From the NCBI RefSeq assembly GCF_004923255.1, contig NZ_QYRT01000004.1:108392-172391 (forward strand): a DNA stretch of 64,000 nt, given 5' to 3'. Below are positions 53,903 to 63,019 of this stretch, piece after piece. The notes beneath the pieces were generated by a model. That model was not told the origin of the DNA and did no database searches. It saw nothing but the letters and a program-made list of their open reading frames with translations. A program made the translations under genes and the position numbers. Numbering within the stretch: position 1 is the first letter of the stretch; every line of letters starts with the position of its first letter. The DNA is from Subtercola vilae. Lineage in GTDB: Bacteria; Actinomycetota; Actinomycetes; Actinomycetales; Microbacteriaceae.

Positions 53903-55080
53903 ACCGGCGGCCGCTGGTGGGGTGGTACGTGCACCATCACGGCGCCGGGCATCGAACCAGGTTCGAGGCGATCAGGCGGCACCTCGACGCCGACGTGATG
54001 GTGTTTTCGACGCTGGAGGCTCCTGCGGTGATGGCCACGGGCACCGAGTGGGTGCGGCTCGACCGCGACGACCGTGTCGAGCGAACCGAGACCGGCGAGC
54101 TGCTCGACCCCGCCGCGCCAGACGCCGATGCGAGCGTTGGCGGACTGCTGCACTGGGCCCCGCTCGGGCACAGCGGGCACGCATCGCGGCTCGGGATGAT
54201 CGCGGCGGCGCTCGCGTCACACCGGTTCGACGCGTTCGTGGTCGACGTGTCGGTCGAGGTGACGCTGCTGGTGCGGCTGTTCGGTGTGGCGACGGTGGTG
54301 ATGACGCAGCCAGGCGAGCGGGTCGACCAGCCGCATCAGCTCGCGTTCGCTGCTGCGACGCGCATTGTGGCGCCGTGGCCGTCAGCGCTCATGCTGCCGC
54401 GGGCGCTTGAGGAGTTTCGGGAGAAGACGCGGTTCGTGGGGGGCATCAGCCGGTTCGATGGGCGGCTGGCGGCGGGGCAGGGTGTGGTGTGGGCGGGCAG
54501 CGACGGCGACAGCAGCAGCGATGGCGGCAGCGATGGCAGCAGCGAGAAGCGGGACGACCGGGGCGGGCTGTTTTCGGTGCTGGTGCTGGGCGGCGGAGGC
54601 GGTTCGGCGGTGGGGCGAGCGGAGGTACGGGCTGCTGAAGAGGCGACGCCCGGGGTGCGGTGGCGTGTGCTGGGTGTGGGCGCCGGCGAGTGGTGCGACG
54701 ATCCGTTCGAGCTGATGTGTGACGCCGATGTGGTGGTGTCGTGGGCGGGGCAGAACGCCGTTGCCGATCTGGCTGCGGCCCGGGCGCGGGCTGTGGTGCT
54801 GCCGCAGGAGCGTCCGTTCGGGGAGCAGAATGCCACGGCTGGGGCGCTCGAGGCCGCCGGGCTCGCGGTGGTGGTGCGGCAATGGCCGGAGCCGGCCGAA
54901 TGGCCCGCGCTGCTCCGGGAAGCGGCCGAGCTGACACCCGACTGGGGCAGCTGGCTCACGGCGGGCGCGGCGGCGCGGGCCGCAGCGGTTGTGGCTGAGG
55001 TGGCGGGTAGCACCGAACGCCAGAACGGCCGGGTGGCGGGCGATACGAGTGCGGTGGCCTCAGGGAGTGGGGCGCAGTGA
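53899..55080 (+). CDS. Glycosyltransferase, GT28/MurG-like
   Basis: A 393-residue protein beginning GWYVHHHGAGHRTRFEAI, the Gly/His-rich loop of MurG-like GT28 and GT1 enzymes. The C-terminal half has SVLVLGGGGGSA, DVVVSWAGQNAVADLAAARA and VVLPQERPFGEQNATA, matching the nucleotide-sugar site and the EQxxNA-type segment. A Ser/Gly/Asp linker (about residues 200-220) separates the domains. GTG start overlaps the preceding stop. Confidence 0.85.
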   Translation: MNRRPLVGWYVHHHGAGHRTRFEAIRRHLDADVMVFSTLEAPAVMATGTEWVRLDRDDRVERTETGELLDPAAPDADASVGGLLHWAPLGHSGHASRLGMIAAALASHRFDAFVVDVSVEVTLLVRLFGVATVVMTQPGERVDQPHQLAFAAATRIVAPWPSALMLPRALEEFREKTRFVGGISRFDGRLAAGQGVVWAGSDGDSSSDGGSDGSSEKRDDRGGLFSVLVLGGGGGSAVGRAEVRAAEEATPGVRWRVLGVGAGEWCDDPFELMCDADVVVSWAGQNAVADLAAARARAVVLPQERPFGEQNATAGALEAAGLAVVVRQWPEPAEWPALLREAAELTPDWGSWLTAGAAARAAAVVAEVAGSTERQNGRVAGDTSAVASGSGAQ

Positions 55081-55994
55081 CGGGCGCGGGTGCGACAGGT
55101 GGGCACGATCCACTTGTGGGCGTGGTGACGCTCTTTTCGGCGGCGAGGCTGGGGCACGCGCTGAACCAGATGGCGGCGCTGAGAGGCAGCGGCGTGCGGC
55201 ACGTGGGAGTGTGGCTCGATGAGGCGGAGGCGCCGACGATTGAGGGGGTGACGGGCATCCATGTGCCCCCAGGTGCAGCGGGAATGCGACTCGCGGCCGG
55301 CCGAAATGCGGGTGCGAGGGCCGCCATCGATGCGGGTGCCGAGCTGCTCGTGTTTCTTGACGCCGACTGTCTGCCCGGGCCGGAGCTGTTGCGCTTGTAC
55401 GGCGCGGCCGCGGCACAGCTCCCGGGGGCGGTGCTCTGCGGGCCGGTGACCTATCTAGCCGAAGGCTTTCAGGGGCAGACGCCTGACGAACTCGCGGTGG
55501 CGACTGCGCCGCACCCTGCTCGCCCGAATCCGGCCGCGGGCGAGTGTGTTGTGGCGCCGGCCGGGCAGCATGCGCTGTTCTGGTCGCTCTCGTTCGCCGT
55601 GACGCCGGCAACGTGGATGCTCAGCGGAGGCTTCTCAGAACTCTACGAAGGCTACGGAGCAGAAGACACCGACTTCGCCGCACGCCTCGGCCCGGCGGGG
55701 CTCGACCTGGTGTGGGTGGGAGGGGCGCACGCGTACCACCAGTACCACCCCACATCGACTCCGCCGTGGCAGCACCTCGACGACATTCTGCGAAACGCCG
55801 GCATTTTTTGGCAGCGGTGGGGGTGGTGGCCGATGCAGGGGTGGCTTGACGCGTTCGCTGCGGCCGGGGCGATTGAGCTGGTCGACGGGGTGTGGCGGCG
55901 GGTGGTCGAAGACGCTTCGGATGCGCCGGAGTCGTCGGAGTCGTCAGCGGCAGGAACCCGACAAGGGCTCGGTTTGGGCATCGGGCCAACGTAG
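55077..55994 (+). CDS. Glycosyltransferase family 2 / galactosyltransferase-related protein
   Basis: A 305-residue GT-A protein. VVTLFSAARLGHALNQ, MRLAAGRNAGARAAIDAG, LVFLDADCLPGPELL (DxD) and GGFSELYEGYGAEDTDFAARL are typical of the galactosyltransferase-related GT2 group. HAYHQYHPTSTPPW follows, as in proteins with WcbI neighbours. Last gene of the plus arm, GTG overlapping the previous stop. The Ser/Glu-rich tail ends 39 bases before tRNA-Gln. Confidence 0.85.
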   Translation: MTGAGATGGHDPLVGVVTLFSAARLGHALNQMAALRGSGVRHVGVWLDEAEAPTIEGVTGIHVPPGAAGMRLAAGRNAGARAAIDAGAELLVFLDADCLPGPELLRLYGAAAAQLPGAVLCGPVTYLAEGFQGQTPDELAVATAPHPARPNPAAGECVVAPAGQHALFWSLSFAVTPATWMLSGGFSELYEGYGAEDTDFAARLGPAGLDLVWVGGAHAYHQYHPTSTPPWQHLDDILRNAGIFWQRWGWWPMQGWLDAFAAAGAIELVDGVWRRVVEDASDAPESSESSAAGTRQGLGLGIGPT

Positions 55995-56033
55995 GCTAAA
56001 GTCAATACTCGGCCCGCACTTCGGTTTGGGCAT

Positions 56034-56105
56034 TGGGGTATGGTGTAATTGGCAACACGGAAGATTCTGATTCTTTTGTTCTTGGTTCGAGTCCAGGTAC
56101 CCCAG
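56034..56105 (+). tRNA. tRNA-Gln (CTG)
   Basis: The 72 bases fold as a cloverleaf: acceptor TGGGGTA/TACCCCA with discriminator G, anticodon stem-loop GAAGA-TTCTGAT-TCTTT with anticodon CTG, and T-loop GGTTCGAGTCC. No encoded CCA. Its 3' end faces the integrase module. Confidence 0.93.
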
Positions 56106-56109
56106 CTTC

Positions 56110-56136
56110 AAAGCCACGGAATTCCGGGGCTTTTTT
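56110..56136 (+). terminator. Terminator of tRNA-Gln
   Basis: AAAGCC and CGGAA pair with TTCCG and GGCTTT (one A/G mismatch) to form a long stem directly followed by TTTTTT. Confidence 0.8.
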
Positions 56137-56226
56137 CGTTGAATATCGTTGTCGGTCGACGGCTAGTGGAACGCACTTGACGAACACTTGCCAAATCGTT
56201 GATTCTCGGTTGACGGCTCGGCGCCC

Positions 56227-57402
56227 CTACTGTTGGTCGTAGCCGTTCAAAACTTGGCTGATATCAATCGCAGCAGCCGAGTTATCAAGGTAGATCCGCC
56301 GGGTTATCGCATCGCTTGAGTGACCTAGGGCGGAGGTTGCTTCGGACACCCCGAGGGTGAGGGCGATCAGCGTTCCTGATGTCTTCCTAAGCGAATGGGA
56401 CGTTACCCACGACAGGTCTGTGCCCCGCACGATAGCCCTGAGATGCTTCAGCAGATTCTTCTGCTGAAATGGCTTACCGGTCCTTGGAGTTTCCCAAAGC
56501 AGTCCAGATCGGCTCGCCAATGATCGGGCGCGAAGAATTTCAGCGAATCCACCCCCAACAATGACTGTGCGGCTTTTCCCGCTCTTCGGCGAATCCTGCC
56601 GAACTGCGCCGAGGTTTTTGTCGTAGATGATTGTGCCGGTGATTCTTACTTCAGCTCTTCCATTGGCCATAGGGGTGACGTCTATGACACGAAGTGCAAG
56701 CACTTCCGAAATCCTCATTGCGCCGCCCAGAACTAAGTCGAGCGCGTCTCGAAGAGCAGTCGACGGCTTGGGACCACGAACATGCTCACCGGTCCGGTAC
56801 TCGGCGACGAGCGTTCTGAGGTTCGAGAGTTCTAACGGGGTGAGGGCTCTGGCTGCCTTCCCTGAACTCGGTAGGCGGATGTCGGCCACGACCACCGGGT
56901 TCGACTGGCAGGCATTGTCCGACACTGCGAGACGAAACATTGCACGCAGCACCACGCGGCAGTTTCGGGCTTCCGAGAGGTGCCCAGTGTCTACAAGTCG
57001 GATGATCAGGTTCTCGATCATCCGAGGTGTCATCTCGCCGACCGACACGTCCTTGAATGCTCGAAGGATTGCACCGCGGGCACTCTGAATGTATCTATTT
57101 TTGGTTTGGGCTTTGAGGCGACGACTCGGTGCAATTGAGTCCACGTAGATATCCACGAGATCGTGAACTTTCGTCCTTGAGGTTATGAGGGAGGTGCCGC
57201 TGCGACTCGACCGGTCTCCTAGCTTCGTGATCAAAGCATTCTGGGCCAGGGTCTCAGTTCGCCCGGACGCAGTGACGGGACGGTTCACCCCGTCGCTGTC
57301 TCGGAAATAAGCTCGGGCAATTACACGCCTGCTTGTACCTTTTCCTTCGATTGAGAAAGCAATTCGCCCGTAGGTACCGATGGGAGTGGCGGGTCGCCCC
57401 AT
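56227..57402 (-). CDS. int: Tyrosine recombinase / integrase
   Basis: A 391-residue phage-type integrase. The N-terminal arm-binding part has YGRIAFSIEGKG, a SAM-like core-binding domain follows, and the catalytic domain shows GGAMRISEVLAL (Arg), SHSLRKTSGTLIALTLGV (HxxR), ALGHSSDAITRRIYLD (His and the nucleophile Tyr). The ATG at 57402 has GAGGA nine bases upstream and lies two bases after the excisionase stop. It sits 120 bases from the tRNA-Gln 3' end, so the element probably integrated there. Confidence 0.92.
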   Translation of the reverse strand: MGRPATPIGTYGRIAFSIEGKGTSRRVIARAYFRDSDGVNRPVTASGRTETLAQNALITKLGDRSSRSGTSLITSRTKVHDLVDIYVDSIAPSRRLKAQTKNRYIQSARGAILRAFKDVSVGEMTPRMIENLIIRLVDTGHLSEARNCRVVLRAMFRLAVSDNACQSNPVVVADIRLPSSGKAARALTPLELSNLRTLVAEYRTGEHVRGPKPSTALRDALDLVLGGAMRISEVLALRVIDVTPMANGRAEVRITGTIIYDKNLGAVRQDSPKSGKSRTVIVGGGFAEILRARSLASRSGLLWETPRTGKPFQQKNLLKHLRAIVRGTDLSWVTSHSLRKTSGTLIALTLGVSEATSALGHSSDAITRRIYLDNSAAAIDISQVLNGYDQQ

Positions 57403-57404
57403 GA

Positions 57405-57608
57405 TCAGCATTCCTCGCGCAAGGAGGCAGCCCAGGCGACCACTTCCGAGGACTGGAATCGGACGCTCCGACCAATACGCGTCGCCCGGGGAAGATCGCC
57501 AGTACTTCGACGTTTCTCGACGGTTCTAGTTGAAACGGCTAGGTATGCTGCGACGTCCTTTATCGTCCAGAGGGCACTGGCGCTCTCAGCTGCGGGAACT
57601 CTTTTCAA
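57405..57608 (-). CDS. xis: Excisionase-like helix-turn-helix protein
   Basis: A 67-residue MerR-like winged helix protein (TIKDVAAYLAVSTRTVEKRR, then FQSSEVVAWAASL) of the AlpA/excisionase type. TTG start preceded by AAGGAG. It is immediately upstream of and almost overlaps the integrase, the standard int-xis arrangement; it would direct the integrase toward excision. Confidence 0.8.
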   Translation of the reverse strand: MKRVPAAESASALWTIKDVAAYLAVSTRTVEKRRSTGDLPRATRIGRSVRFQSSEVVAWAASLREEC

Positions 57609-58472
57609 CTCATCTTCTCCTTTGGAATTGAGTCCGGGGTGGCGCCGGACATTTCAATTCGTAGAAGTTGAACACGAGCTGACGGGGCCGCTTTAGAGCT
57701 GAACTTTTGTGCGGAAACCACAAACCTGTCTGACGAGGGTGTAGGGGCGACACTGGTCGAACGAGGCGCGGCCCGCTGCCCTAGCGCGGCTTGACTGTCA
57801 CGCTGAAACGAAGAGGGCCCCGATTCCGGGTTGCGAAATCAGGGCCGCACGATTCGAGAGAGCAAAGTAGCTGGATACTTTTATCGCCCCTACTCTTCTT
57901 ATTCTACTCGTCACCTAGCCCAGCTATCGATATAAAGGCACCCTGATCAGGGGAAAAGTTTTTCAAGCAATGTTTCGTATTCTCAAAAGTTGTCTCGAAC
58001 GCCTGCGAGAATTAGTTATACGACGATCGAAGCGCGACAGGAAGCTGGAAACTCCCATCGCAGTGCTGAAGGCGTCGGAATCGATTCGAGATCGAGGGAT
58101 CTCCTGCAAAGCCACGAATTCCGGTTCGTCCTCTCCGTCACTGCTCCACGGTGCCGCGAGTTGATCACGCTTCTGTTGGCCCTATCTTTGGTCGCGCCGC
58201 TTTTCTGATTGTCAGGCGAAAAACGATCAATTGCCGGATAAATGAGCTCCAAGCCGGCCCGGAGCCACAGCCCGTCTCGATGTATGGCCATGCCCGAGAT
58301 GAGTTCATACGAGCAACGTTCCGATTTTTCGGCGCGCTACTCAACGTGCCCATCAAACGGTTTGGGGTGCTGGTCCGAGGTGATGTTCCGGGGAAGGGGG
58401 CCTGCAAGACCAGATATCTATCCATCCAGCTTCAGCGATTGAGATCAACTAAGGGTCAGCGCAGACCAATCC
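57609..58472. other. Long intergenic region of the integrated element
   Basis: About 860 bases with lower G+C than the core and many stops in all frames; no gene is supported. It contains an imperfect hairpin at 57816-57846 (GGCCCCGATT against AATCAGGGCC) and a perfect palindrome CCCTGATCAGGG at 57941-57952. It could hold the promoter of the int-xis unit or replication and transfer signals. Confidence 0.5.
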
Positions 58473-59600
58473 CTACTTCTTGTTCCCGCCGGTATGAGTT
58501 CCATTCAACGAGTCCAGTACATTGCTTTCCGGTTCGGGCCAGGCCAATATCCGGCGAGGCACCCTAGTCCTCGCAATTGATGCCCACTCCGGGACTCCGC
58601 CCGCCCCCGCACCGGACACTGCAAATGTCTGTCGGCCCGCCATTGCTACCGCATACTCCATGAACGGCTTACATTCATCTGGTACTTCCAATCCTGGGCC
58701 GTAGTCGGCTCGGTCCCGGCAGCCCACTCGCTCACCTTTCGCCCCTCGAATGAAGTCCACAAGTTCAAACCGGCCACTGTTCAGGCGCAATTCCGCATAA
58801 CGAGTAGAAGTCGAACTGTACTGAGCCCGCAGCTTTGGAGTGATACCAGCCTGATACCGGTGATACAAATCTCGCGGCTTGAGGACCGTTCCAGAATCAG
58901 TCGTCGCAAATGTGGCTGACAGGTCCGCATATTCGACTTCATCCGGGTCTAGAGCAGATCTGCACTCGCTGACCAGCTGAGCAACCGAGGGCACCATGCC
59001 TGGTTCGATTGATACGATCTTCGACGCTCCCGGAAAGTGGTCTAGGATCTGCAATTCCGCTTTCTTCGATATTGACTGGTCGGCTGCGATAATTACCCAG
59101 TGGTGAATTAGCCAAATGAAGCCAGTTCCTGAAACGAGTAATTCAACGTGGCGTGACCTGATCTGACCGGCGACACCGAACGTTCGACCAAACCTCGGTA
59201 CCGATCGGAGAGCCTCATCCCACACAGCGCTGAGTCCGGCATTCTCTTTACCGGTGTACGTGAGCCTCGTGAGCAATAGGCCGCGTTCGAGACCGAGCCA
59301 GCTCTTCATGATGCGCTTCGCTCGAAACGACAACGTTCTCGCCTGGACAAGACTGCACCCGAATGGATCCCCCGGCCTACAGCTGGACGAGTTGCACATC
59401 AGCCGGTAATCGATGATTGATTCCAATGGGACCTGCCCCCTCGTGACTGGGTCGCTGCTGTTCGGATATCTTCCGTGGCTGCACAACCGGTGGCCGTAGA
59501 GCGGACCGCTAACCCACTGCTCAAGTAGCCTCTGTTTGGATTCCTCAGCCTCAGAAGTGAACAGCCATTCACTCACATTCAGGTCGATGTGTCGAAGCAT
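58473..59600 (-). CDS. Hypothetical protein of the element, possible divergent replication initiator
   Basis: A 375-residue soluble protein with no clear family. Between residues about 75 and 180 the order RAKRIMKSWL, LLLTRLTYTG, LSAVWDEALRSV, FGVAGQIRSRHVEL and GTGFIWLIHHWVIIA resembles the spacing of rolling-circle Rep proteins (LTLT, WxxxR, GxxRxxEV, WHxHxH), but the HUH histidines are degenerate. Cys pairs lie near residues 40-80 (RLCSHGRYP, LMCNSSSCRPGDP). It stands alone downstream of the int-xis unit. The Rep suggestion is speculative. Confidence 0.55.
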   Translation of the reverse strand: MLRHIDLNVSEWLFTSEAEESKQRLLEQWVSGPLYGHRLCSHGRYPNSSDPVTRGQVPLESIIDYRLMCNSSSCRPGDPFGCSLVQARTLSFRAKRIMKSWLGLERGLLLTRLTYTGKENAGLSAVWDEALRSVPRFGRTFGVAGQIRSRHVELLVSGTGFIWLIHHWVIIAADQSISKKAELQILDHFPGASKIVSIEPGMVPSVAQLVSECRSALDPDEVEYADLSATFATTDSGTVLKPRDLYHRYQAGITPKLRAQYSSTSTRYAELRLNSGRFELVDFIRGAKGERVGCRDRADYGPGLEVPDECKPFMEYAVAMAGRQTFAVSGAGAGGVPEWASIARTRVPRRILAWPEPESNVLDSLNGTHTGGNKK

Positions 59601-59893
59601 TCCGTTTACGTTCGCATTCTGGGTGTTTTTAAGTGTTAGAGAAACTATTTGTTAGCAAAACACGGCAAACGGCTCAGGATTGGAAACCAGCAAAAGGAGT
59701 TGAAGTATCTTTCGGCCGTCCTGCTTCACCAGCTCGAACGTTCAACGAGAGACTTCCGCGCATTGGAGAGGTCTCGAAGGACACCGCGTGGCAGAGCGTT
59801 CGAGCTCCGTACTACGGAACACTTTATGATGATGATTTCTAGACTTTCGGCACGAATAAGAAGCGGTATTGAAACAGCTACAGAATTGTGGGC
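59601..59893. other. AT-rich spacer between divergent genes
   Basis: About 290 bases of visibly AT-rich DNA between two divergent genes. Short open frames (from 59633 and 59649) have no recognisable features. It probably holds promoters of both units. Confidence 0.5.
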
Positions 59894-60232
59894 ATGACAA
59901 AACCTGAAGATTCATCTTTCCTTCCTGCCCCTCACATTCGGGAGCTCATCAGAACTCTTGAGCTACTTAGCTTTGAAGTGCAGAGCCACGAGATCTCGAC
60001 GCTTCGTGCCCTATACAAAGCCAGAACTGCGGTCGATGCGGCTTTGGCGTCTGAGGTAGGTGCCCGCCGCAAGAACGTCAGCGCGTTTCTATCAAATGGG
60101 AGACTCCGAACAAACGCCTTCGGTGACGCGTCATGGAAAAGAATTGGTGAAGAACTCGGTTTGTCCGAGACCGGAGCCAAAAAGAAGTACAGCCAATTCG
60201 CCACCCGTTCCAAGAACGGGGCGAAGAAGTGA
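59894..60232 (+). CDS. Hypothetical small helical protein, possible DNA-binding
   Basis: A 112-residue basic protein. Most is predicted helical; the C-terminal part (SWKRIGEELGLSETGAKKKYSQFA) looks like a sigma-region-4 or LuxR-type helix-turn-helix, with KNVSAFLSNGRL before it. The ATG at 59894 was preferred over GTG 59888. The stop overlaps the next start (GTGA), so the two proteins are coupled. Codon use is less GC-rich than in core genes. Confidence 0.6.
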   Translation: MTKPEDSSFLPAPHIRELIRTLELLSFEVQSHEISTLRALYKARTAVDAALASEVGARRKNVSAFLSNGRLRTNAFGDASWKRIGEELGLSETGAKKKYSQFATRSKNGAKK

Positions 60233-60660
60233 CCGCACTCACGTCCCACCACAATTTGTTCGCCGATATCGTCAGCATCGACATCGAGCCAAACGCATTT
60301 CATCGACCGCTCGCTGGCCTACATAGTTCTGTCTTTGCTGCTTACGGGCGGGAACTGTTCATCAGACAATTCGGCAATGCTGAGGACAAAGAGCTTCACC
60401 AGACCTGGAAGAGCCCGTTCATAGCGGACCGTTGCACCTTCGCGCAACTTGTTAACCGCGAGGATCGCCGGCCTTACGAGTCCATCGTTAGTAGGGAGTA
60501 TCGAAACAGGTTAGTCGTAGGAGGTAAGAACATAGACCGGCGAATTGTCGGGGAGGCCCTGTACGGGCAGGGATACGAACGCATGCGTCGGCAGGTAGAT
60601 CGTGGGTTCATCATCGAAATATTCGAGAACAAAGCACTGCGCGAAGCTTCCGCCTCATAA
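60229..60660 (+). CDS. Hypothetical protein coupled to the small HTH-like protein
   Basis: A 143-residue soluble protein rich in Arg, Glu and aromatic residues with no family I recognise (segments FRHPLAGLHSS-like near the start and RRIVGEALYGQGYERMRRQV near the end). The GTG at 60229 overlaps the upstream stop. Size, pairing and location in an integrated element would suit a toxin-antitoxin or similar two-component addiction or defence unit, but no catalytic motif supports that. Confidence 0.55.
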   Translation: MTALTSHHNLFADIVSIDIEPNAFHRPLAGLHSSVFAAYGRELFIRQFGNAEDKELHQTWKSPFIADRCTFAQLVNREDRRPYESIVSREYRNRLVVGGKNIDRRIVGEALYGQGYERMRRQVDRGFIIEIFENKALREASAS

Positions 60661-60770
60661 TCAGCTCGCCTCGATAGTCGAAGCTACACTCGCGAGACGC
60701 TTAGCGTATCGCCCCCAGCAACGGCCGCTCTTGTGGCCAACCTATTCCCCAACCTGAAAAGGAGAGGCTA

Positions 60771-61244
60771 ATGTCTCGAAAGACACGCAAGCCCGCAGTC
60801 CTCGACATGGACCACTCGTTCGAAAACGACCTGTTCGCCGATGTCGATTTGCCACCAACTGTAGCTCCCCCAGAAGAGTCGCAAATGCCGCTCGGAGGGG
60901 TGCATCCCGATGTCATTAACGCCAGCGGCACGACAACTGGGCCCGGCATGAACTGGTCGAAGGTGACCCTCGGGCTCTGGGGTATTGGATCTACCCACAA
61001 CAACACGAGTTGGAAATTTCGATTGCAGCAGGCGGTGACCTTGAGTGACATCAAGCAACGATCGCCTCTTACCGGTACGGTCTCCATCGTGAGCCGCGAG
61101 GTCGGCGGAGTCGAGCTTACCGGTGCTGGCAGCCTGGATCGGCTGGAGGTCGTCCAGATCCTGGAGAATCAGGGGTACGTGTTCACCGAGGAGTTCGTCA
61201 CCGATACGCAGCACGTGGAACGGTTTGAGCTTCGGGAGGAGTGA
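60771..61244 (+). CDS. Hypothetical protein
   Basis: A 157-residue soluble protein starting with a basic segment (MSRKTRKPAVLDMD) and an acidic, Pro-rich stretch; the second half (KVTLGLWGIGSTHNNTSWKF, RLEVVQILENQGYVFTEEF) may fold as a small alpha/beta domain. AAAGGAGAGG precedes the ATG at a good distance, so it is very likely translated. No family recognised; monocistronic. Confidence 0.6.
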   Translation: MSRKTRKPAVLDMDHSFENDLFADVDLPPTVAPPEESQMPLGGVHPDVINASGTTTGPGMNWSKVTLGLWGIGSTHNNTSWKFRLQQAVTLSDIKQRSPLTGTVSIVSREVGGVELTGAGSLDRLEVVQILENQGYVFTEEFVTDTQHVERFELREE

Positions 61245-61550
61245 ACGTAGTCGGCGCAACGCGCGAGCGTTACTCGATGATCTCCGCGCGCCCCGCATCG
61301 TCGCGGATCGGGGTCAGTAGAGTCCGTTCAGCGCGAGATACGACGAGAGTACGAACGAAGAGTCTGATCGCTCAGAATCGCTTTGAGCGCTTTCGGTCGG
61401 TTCCACCAATCCGTGACATGGGCGGCCGCAGTTTGGAGCTTAGACGACGGTTGCCCGCGTGCAACTTATCGCGTTGACGCCCGAACGACCGCGGCCACTC
61501 GATGGCGCTACCGGCATCGGCGCTTGGACGAGATGCTCTAGATTTCTTAG
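61245..61550. other. Intergenic region without recognised gene
   Basis: About 300 bases. Short open frames continue over from the upstream gene in other registers, but no ribosome-binding site or domain supports them. Confidence 0.5.
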
Positions 61551-62930
61551 ATGCTCTCGCCTTACATGCTGATCTGGGCCGCTTGTTTGTCGGCCAGCAC
61601 TGTCATGTGGGCAATTGAAGTTTTTATCGCATCGTGGATGCCTCGTAAGCGAACCCGCGCGGCCGTGCTCGTGCTGCTGGTAGCGGCGACAGTCACGGCC
61701 ACGTTCATCGCCTTCATTGCGACGCAGATTTCGTACGCGTCATCGCCCTGGGACGTGACGTACAGTTTCGTGACGCTCCCCGCGTGGATGCCGAACCTGT
61801 CACCTTGGGCCGCCGGAGTGACGGCGATTGTTGCTCTGGCCGTAGTCATGTATCTGAAGCGCGAGTGGCTGGTGAAGGGAAGCTGGAGACCAGCCCTCAA
61901 GACAGGCGTCACAATGTGCGCGATCCTTATTGCTGGCGCTGGCGGTGTGGCTCTTTTTGCGCGAACTGTTGGAGACGCTTCCGCCTCGTATCGCACCCCG
62001 CCGCAGTTGTTTGCGTTTGCTAACCAGGATGTTACGAGCTTGGACGTTGACTTGGTCGCAGACAACAAAGGCACCAGCGTCGCGTTCCTCGACACGGGAT
62101 ACCACGTCGATGTGCATCTCACCGGGATCCCAGGCTCCCGTGCCCAGTTCCTTCTAGTTGGGGAAGGCTACTTTGCTACAAGCCCCTTCAGCTCGTCCAC
62201 TGCGATCGAGGTTCCTCCATCGCCTTCGCTTTGGGGCAGCTCCAGTGGAAACGATTGCAATTTATCCGGTGTCGGTGAGTCAGACGCGTTCACGTACATC
62301 GCCGGAGACCGCCATCTCTTGGGCAGCGTCGTCTTCGATGGCTCAGGCAACGCCGCGGCCTCTGTCCAGTTCGGTTCGCATGTTGCCACCTTCAATTACG
62401 CGGGCGATGTCAGTCAGGTACACCTTCCCGAATTGCATCTGTCGGAACTGGGAGGGGACTCGACCACCTGCTTTATTGCAGCAGCGCCTTATAGTGGCGT
62501 ATGGAAATCGCCCGCTACATATACGGGTTCAGTTAGTCTGGCGAACCCTGACCTCCTGCCGGGGAACGTGTTGGAACAGGTTGGAGACCCCACGCCAGCG
62601 GACTCGTCAAATACTGGCCCAACCATTCTCGGATCGAAGGATCTAACTTTCGCGCTAAAGGCGACCGCACCGGAGGCGACTAACCGGAGCGGGTACGAAA
62701 TATTGCCTTTCTATGTGATTTCTGGCCCCGAAGTGGAGACGTTCAAAAACACCCTGAGTTTCGTTTCAGCACTGCTTCTCGGAGTAGCGCTGGCAGCGTT
62801 AGTCGAACTTCTACGATCGTGGCCCGCTCCTCCACGGCCTCCCCGCTCTGCGCCCCGCGGCTCCCGACCCCGTCGGCCTCGACCGAGTGAGGTGACACTG
62901 GTGCGTCGCCGTAGAAGAACAAGGTCATGA
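61551..62930 (+). CDS. Hypothetical membrane protein
   Basis: A 459-residue protein with hydrophobic segments at about residues 5-27, 40-62, 85-105 and 115-140, then an extracellular region of some 270 residues with beta-strand and Ser/Thr-rich character, one more hydrophobic segment near residue 395-415, and a Pro/Arg-rich cytoplasmic tail ending in a run of Arg. No family recognised. It is probably part of the integrated element's cargo. Confidence 0.6.
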   Translation: MLSPYMLIWAACLSASTVMWAIEVFIASWMPRKRTRAAVLVLLVAATVTATFIAFIATQISYASSPWDVTYSFVTLPAWMPNLSPWAAGVTAIVALAVVMYLKREWLVKGSWRPALKTGVTMCAILIAGAGGVALFARTVGDASASYRTPPQLFAFANQDVTSLDVDLVADNKGTSVAFLDTGYHVDVHLTGIPGSRAQFLLVGEGYFATSPFSSSTAIEVPPSPSLWGSSSGNDCNLSGVGESDAFTYIAGDRHLLGSVVFDGSGNAAASVQFGSHVATFNYAGDVSQVHLPELHLSELGGDSTTCFIAAAPYSGVWKSPATYTGSVSLANPDLLPGNVLEQVGDPTPADSSNTGPTILGSKDLTFALKATAPEATNRSGYEILPFYVISGPEVETFKNTLSFVSALLLGVALAALVELLRSWPAPPRPPRSAPRGSRPRRPRPSEVTLVRRRRRTRS

Positions 62931-63019
62931 TTTCGATCGATCAGGAACACTTTGACTTTGAAGCTACAACCTCGACATCACAACAGCGGAGACGAAACGG
63001 TCGCAGATGTCCCCGCAGC

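Noticed and set aside
59633..59897. Two short overlapping plus-strand frames before the coupled gene pair
   Set aside because: No ribosome-binding site, no conserved features, and they overlap each other in different frames in AT-rich promoter-like DNA.
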